Source: Paraescarpia echinospica
Taxonomy: Eukaryota; Annelida; Polychaeta; Sabellida; Siboglinidae
Assembly (NCBI GenBank): GCA_020002185.1
Contig: CM034535.1
Span: 63,400,076-63,464,075 of the forward strand
DNA length: 64,000 nucleotides
Reading direction: 5' to 3'
In this document: piece by piece, positions 43,286 through 56,700 of the stretch
Layout of the letters: each line of letters opens with the position of its first letter
Position numbering within the stretch: the first letter of the stretch is position 1
Notes under the pieces: model-generated
Told to the model about the DNA's origin: nothing
The model's input: only the letters and a program-made list of their open reading frames with translations
The model's database searches: none
Translations under genes and position numbers: made by a program

Positions 43286-43653
43286 GATCGAGTATAAGTA
43301 GATTCTTCCATGTCCACATGCAAGCAGTGTCTTATAGCCCCACCGTCTACCGTTCTGTCTCCCTGCCACGTGCATTTGTGAATGCACAAAGACAGCACGG
43401 CACAACCCGTGTCCGTCGTTACATCTTGTCTGCTACGTCGACGTAGGTGTTTCGCTGATAGTCCCATATTTAAACTGCCTGCCCTGGATTTACACTTGGA
43501 TCGCTGCCTGGTCACATCGTACATTCGTAGTTTGCCCTAACCCAGTCGGACGAAGCGTCGGTTACACCGGGTTCGGTGGCAAGAAATATTCGAATAGTCG
43601 TATAAATTGGGAGACCATAGACACCCAGCAAGGCCGTTCGGACACTCCTGTTC

Positions 43654-43987
43654 AGGGGCGGATCCAGAGAAGGTAGTCTGGGGGGGGGGCAAGAACCTCC
43701 ACTGGCGGCCGACGCAAATTCATATTCGGTGGTCTGAGCCGAACCTTCAGCACGACTCCGCGTGTAGTCGGATCATTCATTATGTCGGAAAACGGGCGGG
43801 GGGGGGCGAATGCGGGCTGCTATTGAACATTTTTTGCCGTCGAGTCGCCGTAACGTCAGGTAAAGTAATGCACATTCCATAGCTCTAGCGGGCACGGTAA
43901 CGGGGGCCCATTCAAAAAGGTCTGGTGGCACTGCAAATTTCAAAGGTCTAGGGGGCACGTACCCCTAGGCACCCTGGATCCGCCTAT
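43654..43987 (+). mobile_element. MITE-like element, copy 2
   Basis: Ends aggggcggatccagag and ctggatccgcctat are inverted repeats of about 13 bp. Inside: aagaacctccactggcggcc, cgagtcgccgtaacgtcag and ggtctagggggcacgtaccc, in the same order as copy 1 at 3914-4202. Confidence 0.7.
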
Positions 43988-44769
43988 GCTGTTAGTGCGC
44001 TTTCTAATCAGAGTGCCCTTCCCAGACCACCTACCTGCTAACGCTAATGAACGTGATTTATCCAGTATGATCTGCACATCGAAGCGTACTGGACAACCAG
44101 GCGTCATGCTAGAAATCTACCAAAATGCTGCTAAGATTAGCATTGCTTCACGAGAAGAACCTGGCTACAATCTACATATTAATGCGTTAATTTTGGTGCA
44201 TTGAATGTGTCTAATCTACAAGCCCTGGGCTCAACTGCCTCTTGCACTGGTCATTCGCTCCCATGGACAAACAGCTTTTAATCTACCAATTGTCGATGCA
44301 TTCCAAAACACACAAGCCTATTTATTTCGAATTATCTATACGAATGGAGTTACGTGTGTGCCTTGCCCGTCGGAGAAATATGGAAAATATTGCGATTAGC
44401 GAATATACAGATGGCGCCACTGTTGACTGTTTTTTAATACACAACATAATGTGATGCTGCTAACTGATGCCTTTGGTTTGTTGTGTCGTGTGAGGTGTGA
44501 GCTATTTCCGACAAATTCGCTTATAGCCAGAATTTGGAATACGTCCGTTATATGTATATTAGCTGATTAGCCCTATAGACATTAGATCTACACACGTGGG
44601 GCTCCAAAAAGAATTGGTGCAATATATATTCGAAGTACCACATAATACGTCAATCCAGTGTTGAACAACATCCTGTTTTAAACATTGTATTTATTTTAAA
44701 ATGTAGTTTTCTATTTGTGTAGACACACTATTTTCAACCATGTAAACCAACATTTCGAAATGTAAATTA

Positions 44770-45058
44770 CAGTAATAAGTGGCGTTGCCGCTGTTAGCTC
44801 ATAGCGCTTCAGCCGATCTTGCAATATATAACCTTTGCCGTCCTTTCGCCAGTTACAAAACTACCAGAACTTTGATGAACACGTGCACACGTACGCGCGC
44901 GCGCGCACGCACGCACACACACATGTAGTGTATTATAATCGCCAATTCAATGTATAATTTAATAAATTAAATGCACACACCACACCACACCACACCACAC
45001 CACACCACACCACACCATACTAGTTAAGAAGGAAACACTTTAACATTATTATTATTAT
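44770..45058. repeat. Segment duplicated at 46960-47200
   Basis: gcaatatataacctttgccg, ccagaact-tgatg, tgcacacaccacacca and ggaaacact-taacattatt recur in order at 46960-47175. It includes an (ACCAC)n run at 44977-45016. Confidence 0.6.
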
Positions 45059-45740
45059 AAGAAACATCATCGAGTCATTATAATTAAACATCGGTAAGAA
45101 ACATCATCGAGTCATTATAATTAAACATCGGTAAGAAACATCATCGAGTCATTATAATTAAACATCGGTAAGAAACATCATCGAGTCATTATAATTAAAC
45201 ATCGGTAAGAAACATCATCGAGTCATTATAATTAAACATCGGTAAGAAACATCATCGAGTCATTATAATTAAACATCGGTAAGAAACATCATCGAGTCAT
45301 TATAATTAAACATCGGTAAGAAACATCATCGAGTCATTATAATTAAACATCGGTAAAAAACATCATCGAGTCATTATAATTAAACATCGGTAAGAAACAT
45401 CATCGAATCATTATAATTAAACATCGGTAAGAAACATCATCGAGTCATTATAATTAAACATCGGTAAGAAACATCATCGAGTCATTATAATTAAACATCG
45501 GTAAGAAACATCATCGAGTCATTATAATTAAACATCGGTAAGAAACATCATCGAGTCATTATAATTAAACATCGGTAAGAAACATCATCGAGTCATTATA
45601 ATTAAACATCGGTAAAAAACATCATCGAGTCATTATAATTAAACATCGGTAAGAAACATCATCGAGTCATTATAATTAATCATCGGTAAGAAACATCATC
45701 GAGTCATTATAATTAATCATCGGTAAGAAACATCATCGAG
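45059..45740. repeat. 37-bp tandem repeat, about 18 copies
   Basis: Units with aagaaacatcatcgagtcat and tataattaaacatcggt, almost identical. A single copy of aagaaacatcatcgag at about 47175 marks the same position in the unexpanded duplicate. Confidence 0.97.
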
Positions 45741-46216
45741 TATATAGTTTATTCAGTCAAGTTTACGGTGCCAGGGAGGGCATTTCTCGACTAGGTTTGA
45801 TTATGGTGCATTTGACCTGTTGACATGTTGCAGCTTGCCACGACGTTATCTTGATCACAGTATTCATACATTAAGTACATACCATGTTCGTATATAGAAT
45901 TTTCCCCACTGGCATTTAGACTTCTTCTCAACCTGATGAATACATTTTTGTTTGGTCCCTTCGTGCGCTTGAATGAAGACACGACATTTAGGTCAGCGTG
46001 TCGAGGTCCCACTCGGGTCATAGTCTCACTTCCCGGTCTGTCGTCTCTCGTCTCGGGCGAACGAAGCTTATCGGCTGACTGGTCGTAGAGGCGTCTAGGC
46101 GTAGTGATGGTGGTACCTTCTGACACATATATCGACGGCTATTACTCTACATTTTAGAACGTTCAACAACAACGTCATGTCTGGAGCGAGGAGTTGATCA
46201 AGCGTGGATTTTGACG
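45741..46216. promoter_or_regulatory. Region upstream of lectin-CUB-CCP gene
   Basis: Unique sequence directly before the 46217 start codon. No TATA box or other element I can support. It does not resemble the region upstream of the 19664 leader, so similarity of the two genes begins within the leader exon. Confidence 0.3.
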
Positions 46217-46292
46217 ATGCAGGAACACGTAGGAAAGAGGTCATTCGTCCTGAGTGTTGCTCTTTTTGTCGGCACCGTACAATCTGCGGTAG
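46217..46292 (+). CDS. Lectin-CUB-CCP gene exon 1: signal peptide
   Basis: ATG at 46217 opens [19 protein letters not shown], then TVQSAV, a leader clearly related to that at 19664 (LSVxLxVGxxQSxV). The exact end is uncertain: 46292 mirrors the other gene (phase 1, donor gttcag), while 46322 is also phase 1 with a stronger donor (gtaagg) and adds ten residues. The link to the lectin exon is inferred. Confidence 0.55.
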
Positions 46293-47734
46293 GTTCAGCT
46301 TACGTGTATGCCCGTATTTCCAGTAAGGCAGTTTAGCGTCGTCACGCATGAAGAAACAAGGCGGTCTTATGTAAATGTTTGTAACAAGGAAGTACGCGCC
46401 TAAATTATGTTGGTCACGGTTCATTCGACTTGGTTGCCAACAATAGCAATTCGAATGTTGTATTAAAATGATCTGTGCATGCATTTTACGATTTACGTTG
46501 TTATTACTAGCAGGGATTACTAATGTTTTGTAAGTACATATAGCATAATGTAATTGCTCGTCGGCTGGGCCGCGTTGGAGTGTACAATATATTTTAGGTT
46601 CGGATATACACACAAAAATGCTACATACTTACACATATACGAATATATATACACATACACACATACATGCATGCATACATAGACATACGCACGCACGCAT
46701 GTACACATACCTATAGATTTATATTGACTATGTTTTATAGGGACTGCACCTACACTTGTCATTATGGTGCAAATAACTGTGCAGCCCAATTAAGACAGTA
46801 ACTCGCAGAGTCTTTGGCTATTGTGTGACGTGAATCTGCAAGATGTGGCCTAATAGATCAATGCTTTGTTTTCCAGACGAATATTCACTTTGAATGCCCT
46901 TCAGGTGTGTCATTTGTTTTCTTCGCGTTCGTCTTTCGGATCACGCTTATAAGAAACCAATGTGGGTCGGCATATATTGCAATATATAATCTTTGCCGTT
47001 CTGTCGCCATTCTGGCATATGCCAGAACTGTGATGCGATCAACGCTAGTTAAAAAACCCGAATACAAGTAGTTTATTAAAACCGCCAACACTATGCACAA
47101 TTTAGTCAATTGCATGCACACACCACACTACCGAGGAGGAAGAAAACACTGTAATAACATTATTATTATTATTAAAAGTATGAAAAGAAACATCATCGAG
47201 ATACTTTATTCGTATGAGTACATGTATTGGTTAGTTGGTTATTCTGTGATTAAGAGCGAGAGGCGCTGTTCTACATATGTTAATTATACGGCATTTTACA
47301 TATATGCACAGCTGGTATAAATGTACGTTTATGGTGCCAGAGAGTTGAGTGGGTCGCCAATTATAGTCTCCAGCAAAACTCAATTTAGATTCACTCCTCA
47401 TTGAATTCTTCGTAATAAATCTTCCCGTACACCATTCATTTAAGTTATTTATGCCTCTTATTTTACATTTATTTATTTTATAATTTATTTCACGTGTGCT
47501 CCATGTGTTACACATATCTGTTCTATTAATAATAATCCAATGTGTTTATTTCGCAACATGTAGGATGGGTTCTAAATGGACCAGACTGCTACAAAGCTTT
47601 CCAGGAGAAAGTAGTGTGGCAAGATGCATACAGTCAATGCAGTGGGTAAGTTGTCAAATTTGTTATTGAATGTTGCAGAAGTTGTGCTGGTAAATATGTA
47701 TCTAATGTTAGTAAGCTTGTACTGTTAATGTCTT

Positions 47735-47773
<39 letters not shown>

Positions 47774-50700
47774 GTAGATATTGTGTAGTTGGAATATGGG
47801 TAGGCAAAAGTGAAGAAAGAAGGAGGAAGTGATGTCATTGCAACCGTGTTAGGTGAAACTACTGGGACACCTGGTGCTGTTTTTTTCATAGTTAGTCCAG
47901 CTATGACAATGTGACAATGTACGACAATCGCATACAATCATAATCAGTATGTACATTTTCCAGATTCCGTAATTGTTATCAGATTGTTATCATGTATAAT
48001 TTGCCATTATTGATTATCCATCATCTTGACTTCCCTAGCACTATTATTGCATATCTGCCTTGACGATTTCCTATTTGGCAGTCTTATCTTCAATGTGTAT
48101 TCACTCAAATTGTCACTTAAAAGGTATCAAGCAATATAATTCTCATACCCACTCTTTACCTATTTTTGAATCTGCTCGTACTTGTATAATATGTCGTTTA
48201 GCATGATTGTACTTTTTCCAATCAGGGTTGGTGCAGAGTTGGTGACACTCATTGGGTCTGATGAAAACCATATCGTAGGGGAAATTGTGACTAACACAAC
48301 AAGCGTCAAGAAGTACTGGATAGGTAAGAATATTTTAGAAGGTAAACAGTCTTTTTAAATTGCATTATGGCGAGTGGTGCTGTCATACGTTTGAAGAAAA
48401 CGTGATTATATTCAATATATCTACCTGGCCTATATACGATTCCCCTGCAATGTCCATTTTTGTTCGTCTGCCAATTAATATTTGCAATTGTGGCAACTTC
48501 ACTATGATATTATCAATTTGGTAAAGTGTTTTTTATATCCTTAACAAAATCAAGTAACCTCTTATTTGGACTTTATTCGTTGCATTTGATTTGCAAGTCG
48601 CGAATAAGTTTAATGCTGACAACCACAGTGACGTTATGCTGTCTCAGTTACTTTCACCCACTGTATGCTCCAAGTGCAGTGTGATATCGTATTTATTATT
48701 ATAAAGTCCACTAGGAAAGAGTGTGTAGTTTGTGAAAATACATGACTTAAGCCTTATATAAGCCTGTAACATGCATTTAACTCTTATGCTACTTAGTGCA
48801 GTAATTTTATAATATATGTTGGTAGAAATTGATTATGACAACATAGAACGTAAAACCACAACACACTTCAGAATATATATTACGTAACTATTTGTTTGAA
48901 GGAATAGCTTTTGTAGTATTTTCTTGTCGACTCTTACTTCTCAATATATATTGGTTATGGCATTCTTCATTATATAAACATTATCGTCAATAAGTCAATA
49001 AAAGTACAATGTGTCATTCACCAAAACTGTTCTATCTCATTTGCACATAATTATATTTCAAATTGAAATAAAAGGTATGTCTTGACATATTACTAACAGT
49101 TACATACGTGATTTAGAAGTTGACTAACGTTGCAGGCAAACATGACCACTCTTACGGCTACTGGAGCGCAGGTCAACCAAAGGGGGACGACAAAAGCTGC
49201 ACGTACGTCAGCATCGATGAGAAACAATATTACAAGTATGCCTGGTCGCTCAATTCCTGCCAGGAAGCCTTGTCCTATGTCTGCCGTGCCCCAGCCTGTC
49301 TACTCGGTGAGTCCACGACAATGTGGTAGTGTAAAGTTCTAATAGCCAGATCGTCTGCACTTTTCTTAAGATCCTATTGTTCGGAGTATATTTACTACGC
49401 TAATATTGTTCACAAGTCTCTATACTGCGTATTTTAACAAATGTAACATGGCATTCTGCTTTGTGCATTTGTACATTGGTATACTCTTTATCCATAAAAC
49501 ATGTTATGTTTAGTACGAGGACGGAATACGTCGTCAGTAATTTATTAGCAACATAACAAGCAACGAGTTCGCAAAGAAAAATGGTTGTAGACTACAGCTT
49601 CTGAGACATATTTGAATGTTCATGTGTTCCTTTGGACGCTTAATGAGAAACTGAGCATGTTTGCAGGGTTCTTCCGTTGTATCAATGGCAAGTGTATCAA
49701 GAAGAACGTAATCTGTAACGGAAAGGACGATTGCGGGGACTTTTCTGATGAACTCGACTGTTGTAAGTGTTTTTTAAAGGACGTATTCTGTGAATATTGA
49801 ATTTTTTTATAATAGTATTTAAATTTGGGACCAGAGACAATGCAGTTTACACAAGTAACGATTGCACAGCAAAAGGTGCTAAGATCTATCAATGCAACGT
49901 ATTTCACTTTTGTTTTGTAGATATTGGCATTCGTCGTCACATTGCAGGATCGGCAAATGTGTACTATATGCGTTCTTCAAACACATAGTACACACATCCA
50001 CGCACGCATGCATGCACGCCTTATCACACGTACCAGCTCGATTATATTATAATTAGATTAACTGATGGATTTGGAATGTGCGGAGCTTTTGAGAAAATAA
50101 CCTCTTGGTGATGACTGTCTCCAAACAGGACCTAAATTATAGAGGTTCTGTGAGCTATCAATCGTCAGCTGATTGATTTACTAAGCTGACCTTTCTGTAA
50201 TTGAAAACATCAGATACATGTGTTATGTTTTGCTTTGTCAGCTGACAAGTGCACATACCTGATGACAACACCTGGTGTTATTCAAACTGCCAAACCCTAC
50301 AAAGCCAACTCAGCCTGCCGATGGACCCTGGAGGGACCAGAGGGAACTAGACTTGAATTTATGGTAGGTGGTGGTTAGTTGCATGACCAATGGTGAGGTA
50401 GGAATAACACGTATTATTTGTATCATAGTCAGACGAATCAAACAAGGTACTGTTAGTAACAATTTCGAAATATGTTTTATACTTTACTTTTCTGTAATGA
50501 CATCATAATAATGAGTGCATTCACACCAACGTGTGTGTGCATAAAATTCTTCTTGTGCTGTTATCAGTAAGACATGCCATATTTCTCTGTCAGGAGTATA
50601 TAAGTCCGTGTCTACTATTGCTACTGTTCATTTCTCTACACGCCTACTTGAATAATGCAGGTAAGAGGTGGGTTCGTTTTGCTTCAGTTTACTGCCTTAG

Positions 50701-53700
50701 ACACAGAAACGAACCGTGACGAGGTGCAAGTGTGGGTTGGCGGGAAGACAGAGGCAACGGCCAAGATGGTCGCACGTTTATCTGGCTCAGAAAACCCCAA
50801 TATGATACCCGTCTTCTACAGCCCAAATAACTATATGTTTGTGAAACTTACCAGTGACAAAGAAGTGCAGAAGAATGGTTTTTCAGCTGATTGGAAAGCA
50901 AGTGAGTTTATGAATATACTGACGTTTTTGAAATTCAACTATTGTTGATGTCATGTTTTGTGGTAGCCGGTAGAATTTGGACAACACAACAATTCTGGAA
51001 AAAAAACACCATAAATGTGCTATCAATGTGCATGCAGATCATCCGTAGTTGATACCCTACCTCAATTGACTGTGTCTATGTTGTCTATCTGCAAGTTACG
51101 GTTATGTTTACTCAAATTAACGGTAAATTTAAAGTTGTATGCATGTCACAAATACAAAGAAGGAATGAAAATAGAAGGGGAGAAGATTGCATCTTCTATT
51201 CCCTATTCGGAAGAAACATCATGTTAACAACATAACAATTACCGTTGTTTCACAGAATCAGCCGTAGAGAACGGGGGACGTCTTGATCTGACTGCCTCTG
51301 GAACTAAACAGTACATTCAATCACCTTCGTACCCTAACATGGTGCTGCCCGGCCTGCGAGAAGTATGGGTCATCCGTGCCGAGGGTTTGCGAAAGGTCAT
51401 CACTCTGCAGGTAAAACATTACTTTTACGCTATGTCACTGTGATGTTTACATAATTATTGTAAATTGAGTAATGTCTTGAGCAATATAGAAGTGTCATAG
51501 AGTAGTGTCATAGAATATATATTGGTGTCTGAATAGCTTACACCTACCCATGGGGGAATAAACCAGGGCTGCTGTTATCACTATTATGTTATCACCGTAA
51601 GATATTGCATGCAGCTGATAATTTCCCGCTAAATTGAATATAATACAATAGTGGCCCCTAATTGTAAAAAATATATCTACCTTTTGTGTACTTTGTATGC
51701 ATTTCCAGTCGGTAGATGAGAAGCTAATGACCCAAGGAAACAAATAAGATAGAAAGAGGCGGGTGGACCTTAGCACCATGGAGGAGATAACGCAGAACAA
51801 CGCCCAATTGTAGCATTACTAATTGGTGTCTTATATGACATATTTAATGACTGAAACATGGTGTCAAGAATCACATTAATGATTAACTTCTTACTCGTAT
51901 ACCTAGAGCAGACATGCACCTACAAACTTGTCATTAAGAAGGTGATTCTAACAATGTGAAACAACAGTTATACTCAAACCTTTTATCACATCCTCTGCTG
52001 ATAATCACCGTTATTTTTAGAAAAAAAAAAAAACAGACGTACAATGCTAAACGTTCATAAGCATTGCCACTACGGTTGTTTGTTGGTATAGATAGAGGAC
52101 TTGGACCTTGGTGATGACAGTTACTTGGAAATTCGTGATGGTGACAATGCTGCTGCACTGCTGGCCAAGTTTGAGGGCTCTGATATCAGCACTAGCATTG
52201 TTGTCTCCATTTCAAAAGCAGTGAGACTGTATCTTCACACCCAGCAACAGTTCAATGGAAAAGGCTTCAAGTGCTCATACATTGAAGGTGAATATACTGA
52301 GCTAATATTGCTGTCATTTTATGTCCTTTCAATGGTGTTTAGACTGGTTTGTTTTTTGTATAAACTTTAAATGAGCTCCTCAACATTTCCACTGTCTGTT
52401 TGTGTAGCAACGCAAATATATCAAATAAATGTGATACCCATAAAACAATATCTGCGTCACCATTTTATTATAGAGAACTATAGTTTTGCACTATTTTAAC
52501 ATTCGTTTTTGGTAACATTTTTTGGTGAGATTTGATTTAAGTTTTTTTAATATAAATTTACACTGCAAAGAAATAAATTTGTGACAGTGTGAAACATGAA
52601 AGTTCTGAAACTGTTAATAAAGACATAGACTATTGATGACATATTTGGAAGCAGCAGCGGTGGCCACACTGCCATGTCACAATGCCCTGAATATTAAACA
52701 GTGTTTCATGATCAATATGGCCATGCCTAATAGTGATGTCGTCCCTAAAATACGTCCAACTGCCCTCAAAAAAATGTATTTGCTGTCGTGATAATAAAAA
52801 TAAAAGAAAACAAATGTTCTGTCCTGAAACTCGTTTGTCGATTGTTCCCTTTAGGGAGTGGACATAATGAATCTGTATCCAAACCAACATTTTGTAATAG
52901 GAAGACCTTCTGTAGAATGGATTGTTCACGTCAGCAGAGATTGCTATGCCCAACCTTTGGAAAAATAGTATGATAAGAATTGCTGTTAGTTTATGTCATT
53001 TCAGTAGGGTTTATAGTAGTTTTTTTTTTTTATAAATAAAGGGGTTCTTAGAATTAATTCCTCTGTTGTTCATGTAGCAGTGGGAATATGCCAAACACAT
53101 GTTATGCCCATAAACATATTTGCCTCACCATTTTATTACCTTTTCAGAAAACTGTATAGTTTTGTTTCATTTTAACATTCATTATCGGGAAATTGTCTAT
53201 GTATGCTTTAAGTGTTTTTATAAATAAAAATATGAACACTGCAAAAGCATTTAGTTGTTACAATGTGATGATTTTGAAAATCAGAATTATAAATTTTTTA
53301 ATAAAAACGTGGACTGTTATTGACATAAAATTATTTTCAAGCCTCAAATTTGGCGATGGCCACGCACCCATGTGCACAGTGCCCTGGAAAGTAAACAGTG
53401 TTTCTTGGCCAATACGGCCTTGCCATATATTGGTGGTGTCCACACAAAATCTAGAAAATCAAGGCCTGTATTTGCTGTTATGAAGATGCCAGTGTGGAGA
53501 TGAATTTTCTGTCCTGAGACTCTTTGTGTCTGTGTTGAGGATGTGGAGGAGTCATCAAAGCATCAAGTGGAATAGTGATGTCCCCAGGCTATGGCAGCAC
53601 CAACTATCCCAACTACCAGATCTGCAGGTGGAACATCACAGAGCCCAATGGCAGGAGCATGCAGCTCAAGTTTGATGACATTAACATGGGAGACGCCAAT

Positions 53701-56700
53701 GACTTTGTTGAGGTATGCTTGTTTTTCATACAGGAGTATATTTTGAATTGCCAAAATTTATTCTTGGGTTGTGTAATTTTGTAATATACCAGTGGAAAAC
53801 AATCAAATGTTTTCAAGAGGTTGACCAATATCATGAATTGATTGTGTTCTTTCGTGTCATTCAAAGCTTGATCTCATTGTGTTTGTGCGTGCGTGTGTTT
53901 AATGTCTCGAATATTATATTTAAAATCATTATACATATTTGTTTTAGCTGTTTGATGATGGTAATAAAGTTGGTAAATACAGTATAACAGCACTGCCAAC
54001 AATAACACAACCAAGAAGAACATCGTCAACGGGACGATTCTTCATCAAGATGACAAGCAGTGCCATCACCAACTCGAAAGGCTTCAAGGCTGTGTTTTCT
54101 CACGGTGTGTTAGTTCAGTCCTTGGTATGGTGTGATGCTTTGTAAGCTGGACAGACCTAGCCACATAATGGATCCATAAAATATCTGGGAATTTGATTTG
54201 TCCTTTCATGTCATGTGTTGTTTAGAATAAAAACTTGGTCCAGAAATTCTGCCCTGTTATTTATCATGGAAATATATGTTCTGTCATCATGAAATCGGTG
54301 TCCTGGTTGGTTCTGAGAATCAGTAACTAAGTATGCTATTGGAAAACGATCATGTTAAGTCCAGAGAATATATGTCTTGCAGTAAGGAAACCATTACATT
54401 ATTAGTCCAAAGCATCTCAATGGTAAATCAGGTAAACACCTCTGTTAATGAAGAGAATCAGTCTTGATAAGAGAACAAATTCACAAATACACAAGAGAAT
54501 ATATTTTGATGCTGTTGCAACATCCTTCTTAGCAGTCCAAATAATCTACTTGCTTCCCTACTGCAGATTGTAATATATTGTGTGGAAAAAGGTAATTAAA
54601 TGGTCTTCTTTGCAGGTTGTCCTAAACCAAGCTTCAATAAAGACACAACCTACAGTCCGACGTCATACACAACGAACATGAATGACACTATCAGTGTGTC
54701 GTGTAAATCTGGTCATCACTTCGCACAGAAAGAACATGCTGGGAAGACTAGTGTGGTCATGACATGCACGAGTAAAGGCTGGAATGTGAAACAGGTTCCA
54801 CATTGCGAACGTAAGTTATATTTCAACAGAGCCTACTGAAATAACATATTTCTTATTACAAGATGGCAAATTCCTAGACTTGTTTTTATGAAATGTGTGA
54901 CGTTTGTGTTTCCAGTTTTAGAAGCTATACCAACGTTTTCTTCACGGTACAACACACAGTTCATTGGTTAAGATTTTTTTGTCATTGTAATGGTATAATC
55001 TGCATCCATGAGTGCCAGACATAATTTGAATAAAGTGAACAATTATAAACCTAAACGATCCATGCAGTTGTTTTGCCAAGTGCTAAAACAATCATTTATC
55101 TATGCCAACACATGCTCAATAATGTATGTAACTATTCAAACTTCAGGTCGATCTTTTGCATTCTGATGCTTGTTTTGTGAATATAATAAAATATCAGTCG
55201 GAGTTATTGTTGGTGTGATGTATTTGCTGGCAGTTCTTGCGAGGAACAGGCACACATTGTTTTGGATATAGAATTATTCAGCAAAATAAGAGTTGATGCA
55301 CGTAGTATTATATTATCCATCAGTGGTGCCATTGGGTATTGCAGGTCGTCTCTAGGGAGGTAAGGGAGGTGTGAATTTGTGTGGGGAAATGATTGCCCTC
55401 ATTGGTAACTCTTAAAACCAACACAAGTTATGAATGAGAGTACTTATTTATGTTTGAATGTTGACGCCACAATGCATTGACTAACTTGGGGCAACCCCAA
55501 ACATTACACGTTATCTTTTAAAAAATATGCCTAATATAGATTCTTTAAAAAAATTGCAGTAATTTTAGTTAGCCAACAACATTGTTGAAACACTGGTTAC
55601 ACGTCTGAATTGTACGTTGACATTTCAAAAACTTTCATTTTTCTTACTATCTGTGTGGCTACTTAGAGATTCTGTCAAAGACATCAATGAACTGTAAATC
55701 ATTTTTGGGATATGTCAAAAACGTCAATGACCAGCTGAAACAAAATTTACCAAATGAACCACAAATAGGCTCTCTGAGATATGTTATTTCACTGAAATGA
55801 TAAGCAAACTGAATCCATATATTCACAAAAAGCATACGTTACAAAACAACAAACTAGCAGTGGACATGTACGTAACAGTGGCCTAGCGTAGTATACACTC
55901 ACAAATGGTTAACCTTATGATACAATCAAGAGTAAGAAATCTCAGAATCAGTTTGCTAATCATTTAAATGTTGAATTATCTCTATTTAGCCAAATACTGC
56001 GGACAAGCTCCTCTGATTGACAGTGGTTACACCGAGAGTTCAACAGGAGTTCAGTTTGGTGACACTGTCACGTACAAATGTTACGGAGGCTACAGGATCT
56101 CAAAGGATACTATCACTTGTAAAGAGGATGGTCAGTGGGAAGATGAACCATCTTGCACTCGTAAGTCAATATTACATAAAGGTTCCGTACCAGATGGGTC
56201 TTAATGTAATCACTCCCACTATCAATAAGCTTGCATACGTAAGTAGACGTGAAGACATGTCTAATGATCGATATCTTATTTGGAGAAAATCTATACTACT
56301 GTGTAGGCATTTTCACAATCCTGGAAACCCAACTTATAACAGTGTTGTGGGGTATGTTGTGTCAATACCAATTCATAACCTTTTGTGCCACCATTGTACA
56401 GTATTATTACAACATCTAAACATCTTTTAAAAAGGTTTCGTGTTAATGTTTTGTAATTGTTGTTAACACTAAATTTCAACGGTATGTGTTCACTCTATAG
56501 TATGGTTACTTTTGACACCACAATGCAAATTTGATTCCAGTACCAATGGAAAGTTTAGTTAGATAATTTATTATAGTTTCATAATGTTCAAGTTTATAAT
56601 TCTCTCATATTAGTTATTCATCGCATGCACATATACAAACACACACACATGGATGCAAGAAATTATATCATAATGTCTGCATCCTGGCCAGTAATAAAGA

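Noticed and set aside
46095..46613. 172-codon minus-strand frame overlapping the second leader exon
   Set aside because: Antisense to a leader exon conserved with the 19664 copy, with no domain.
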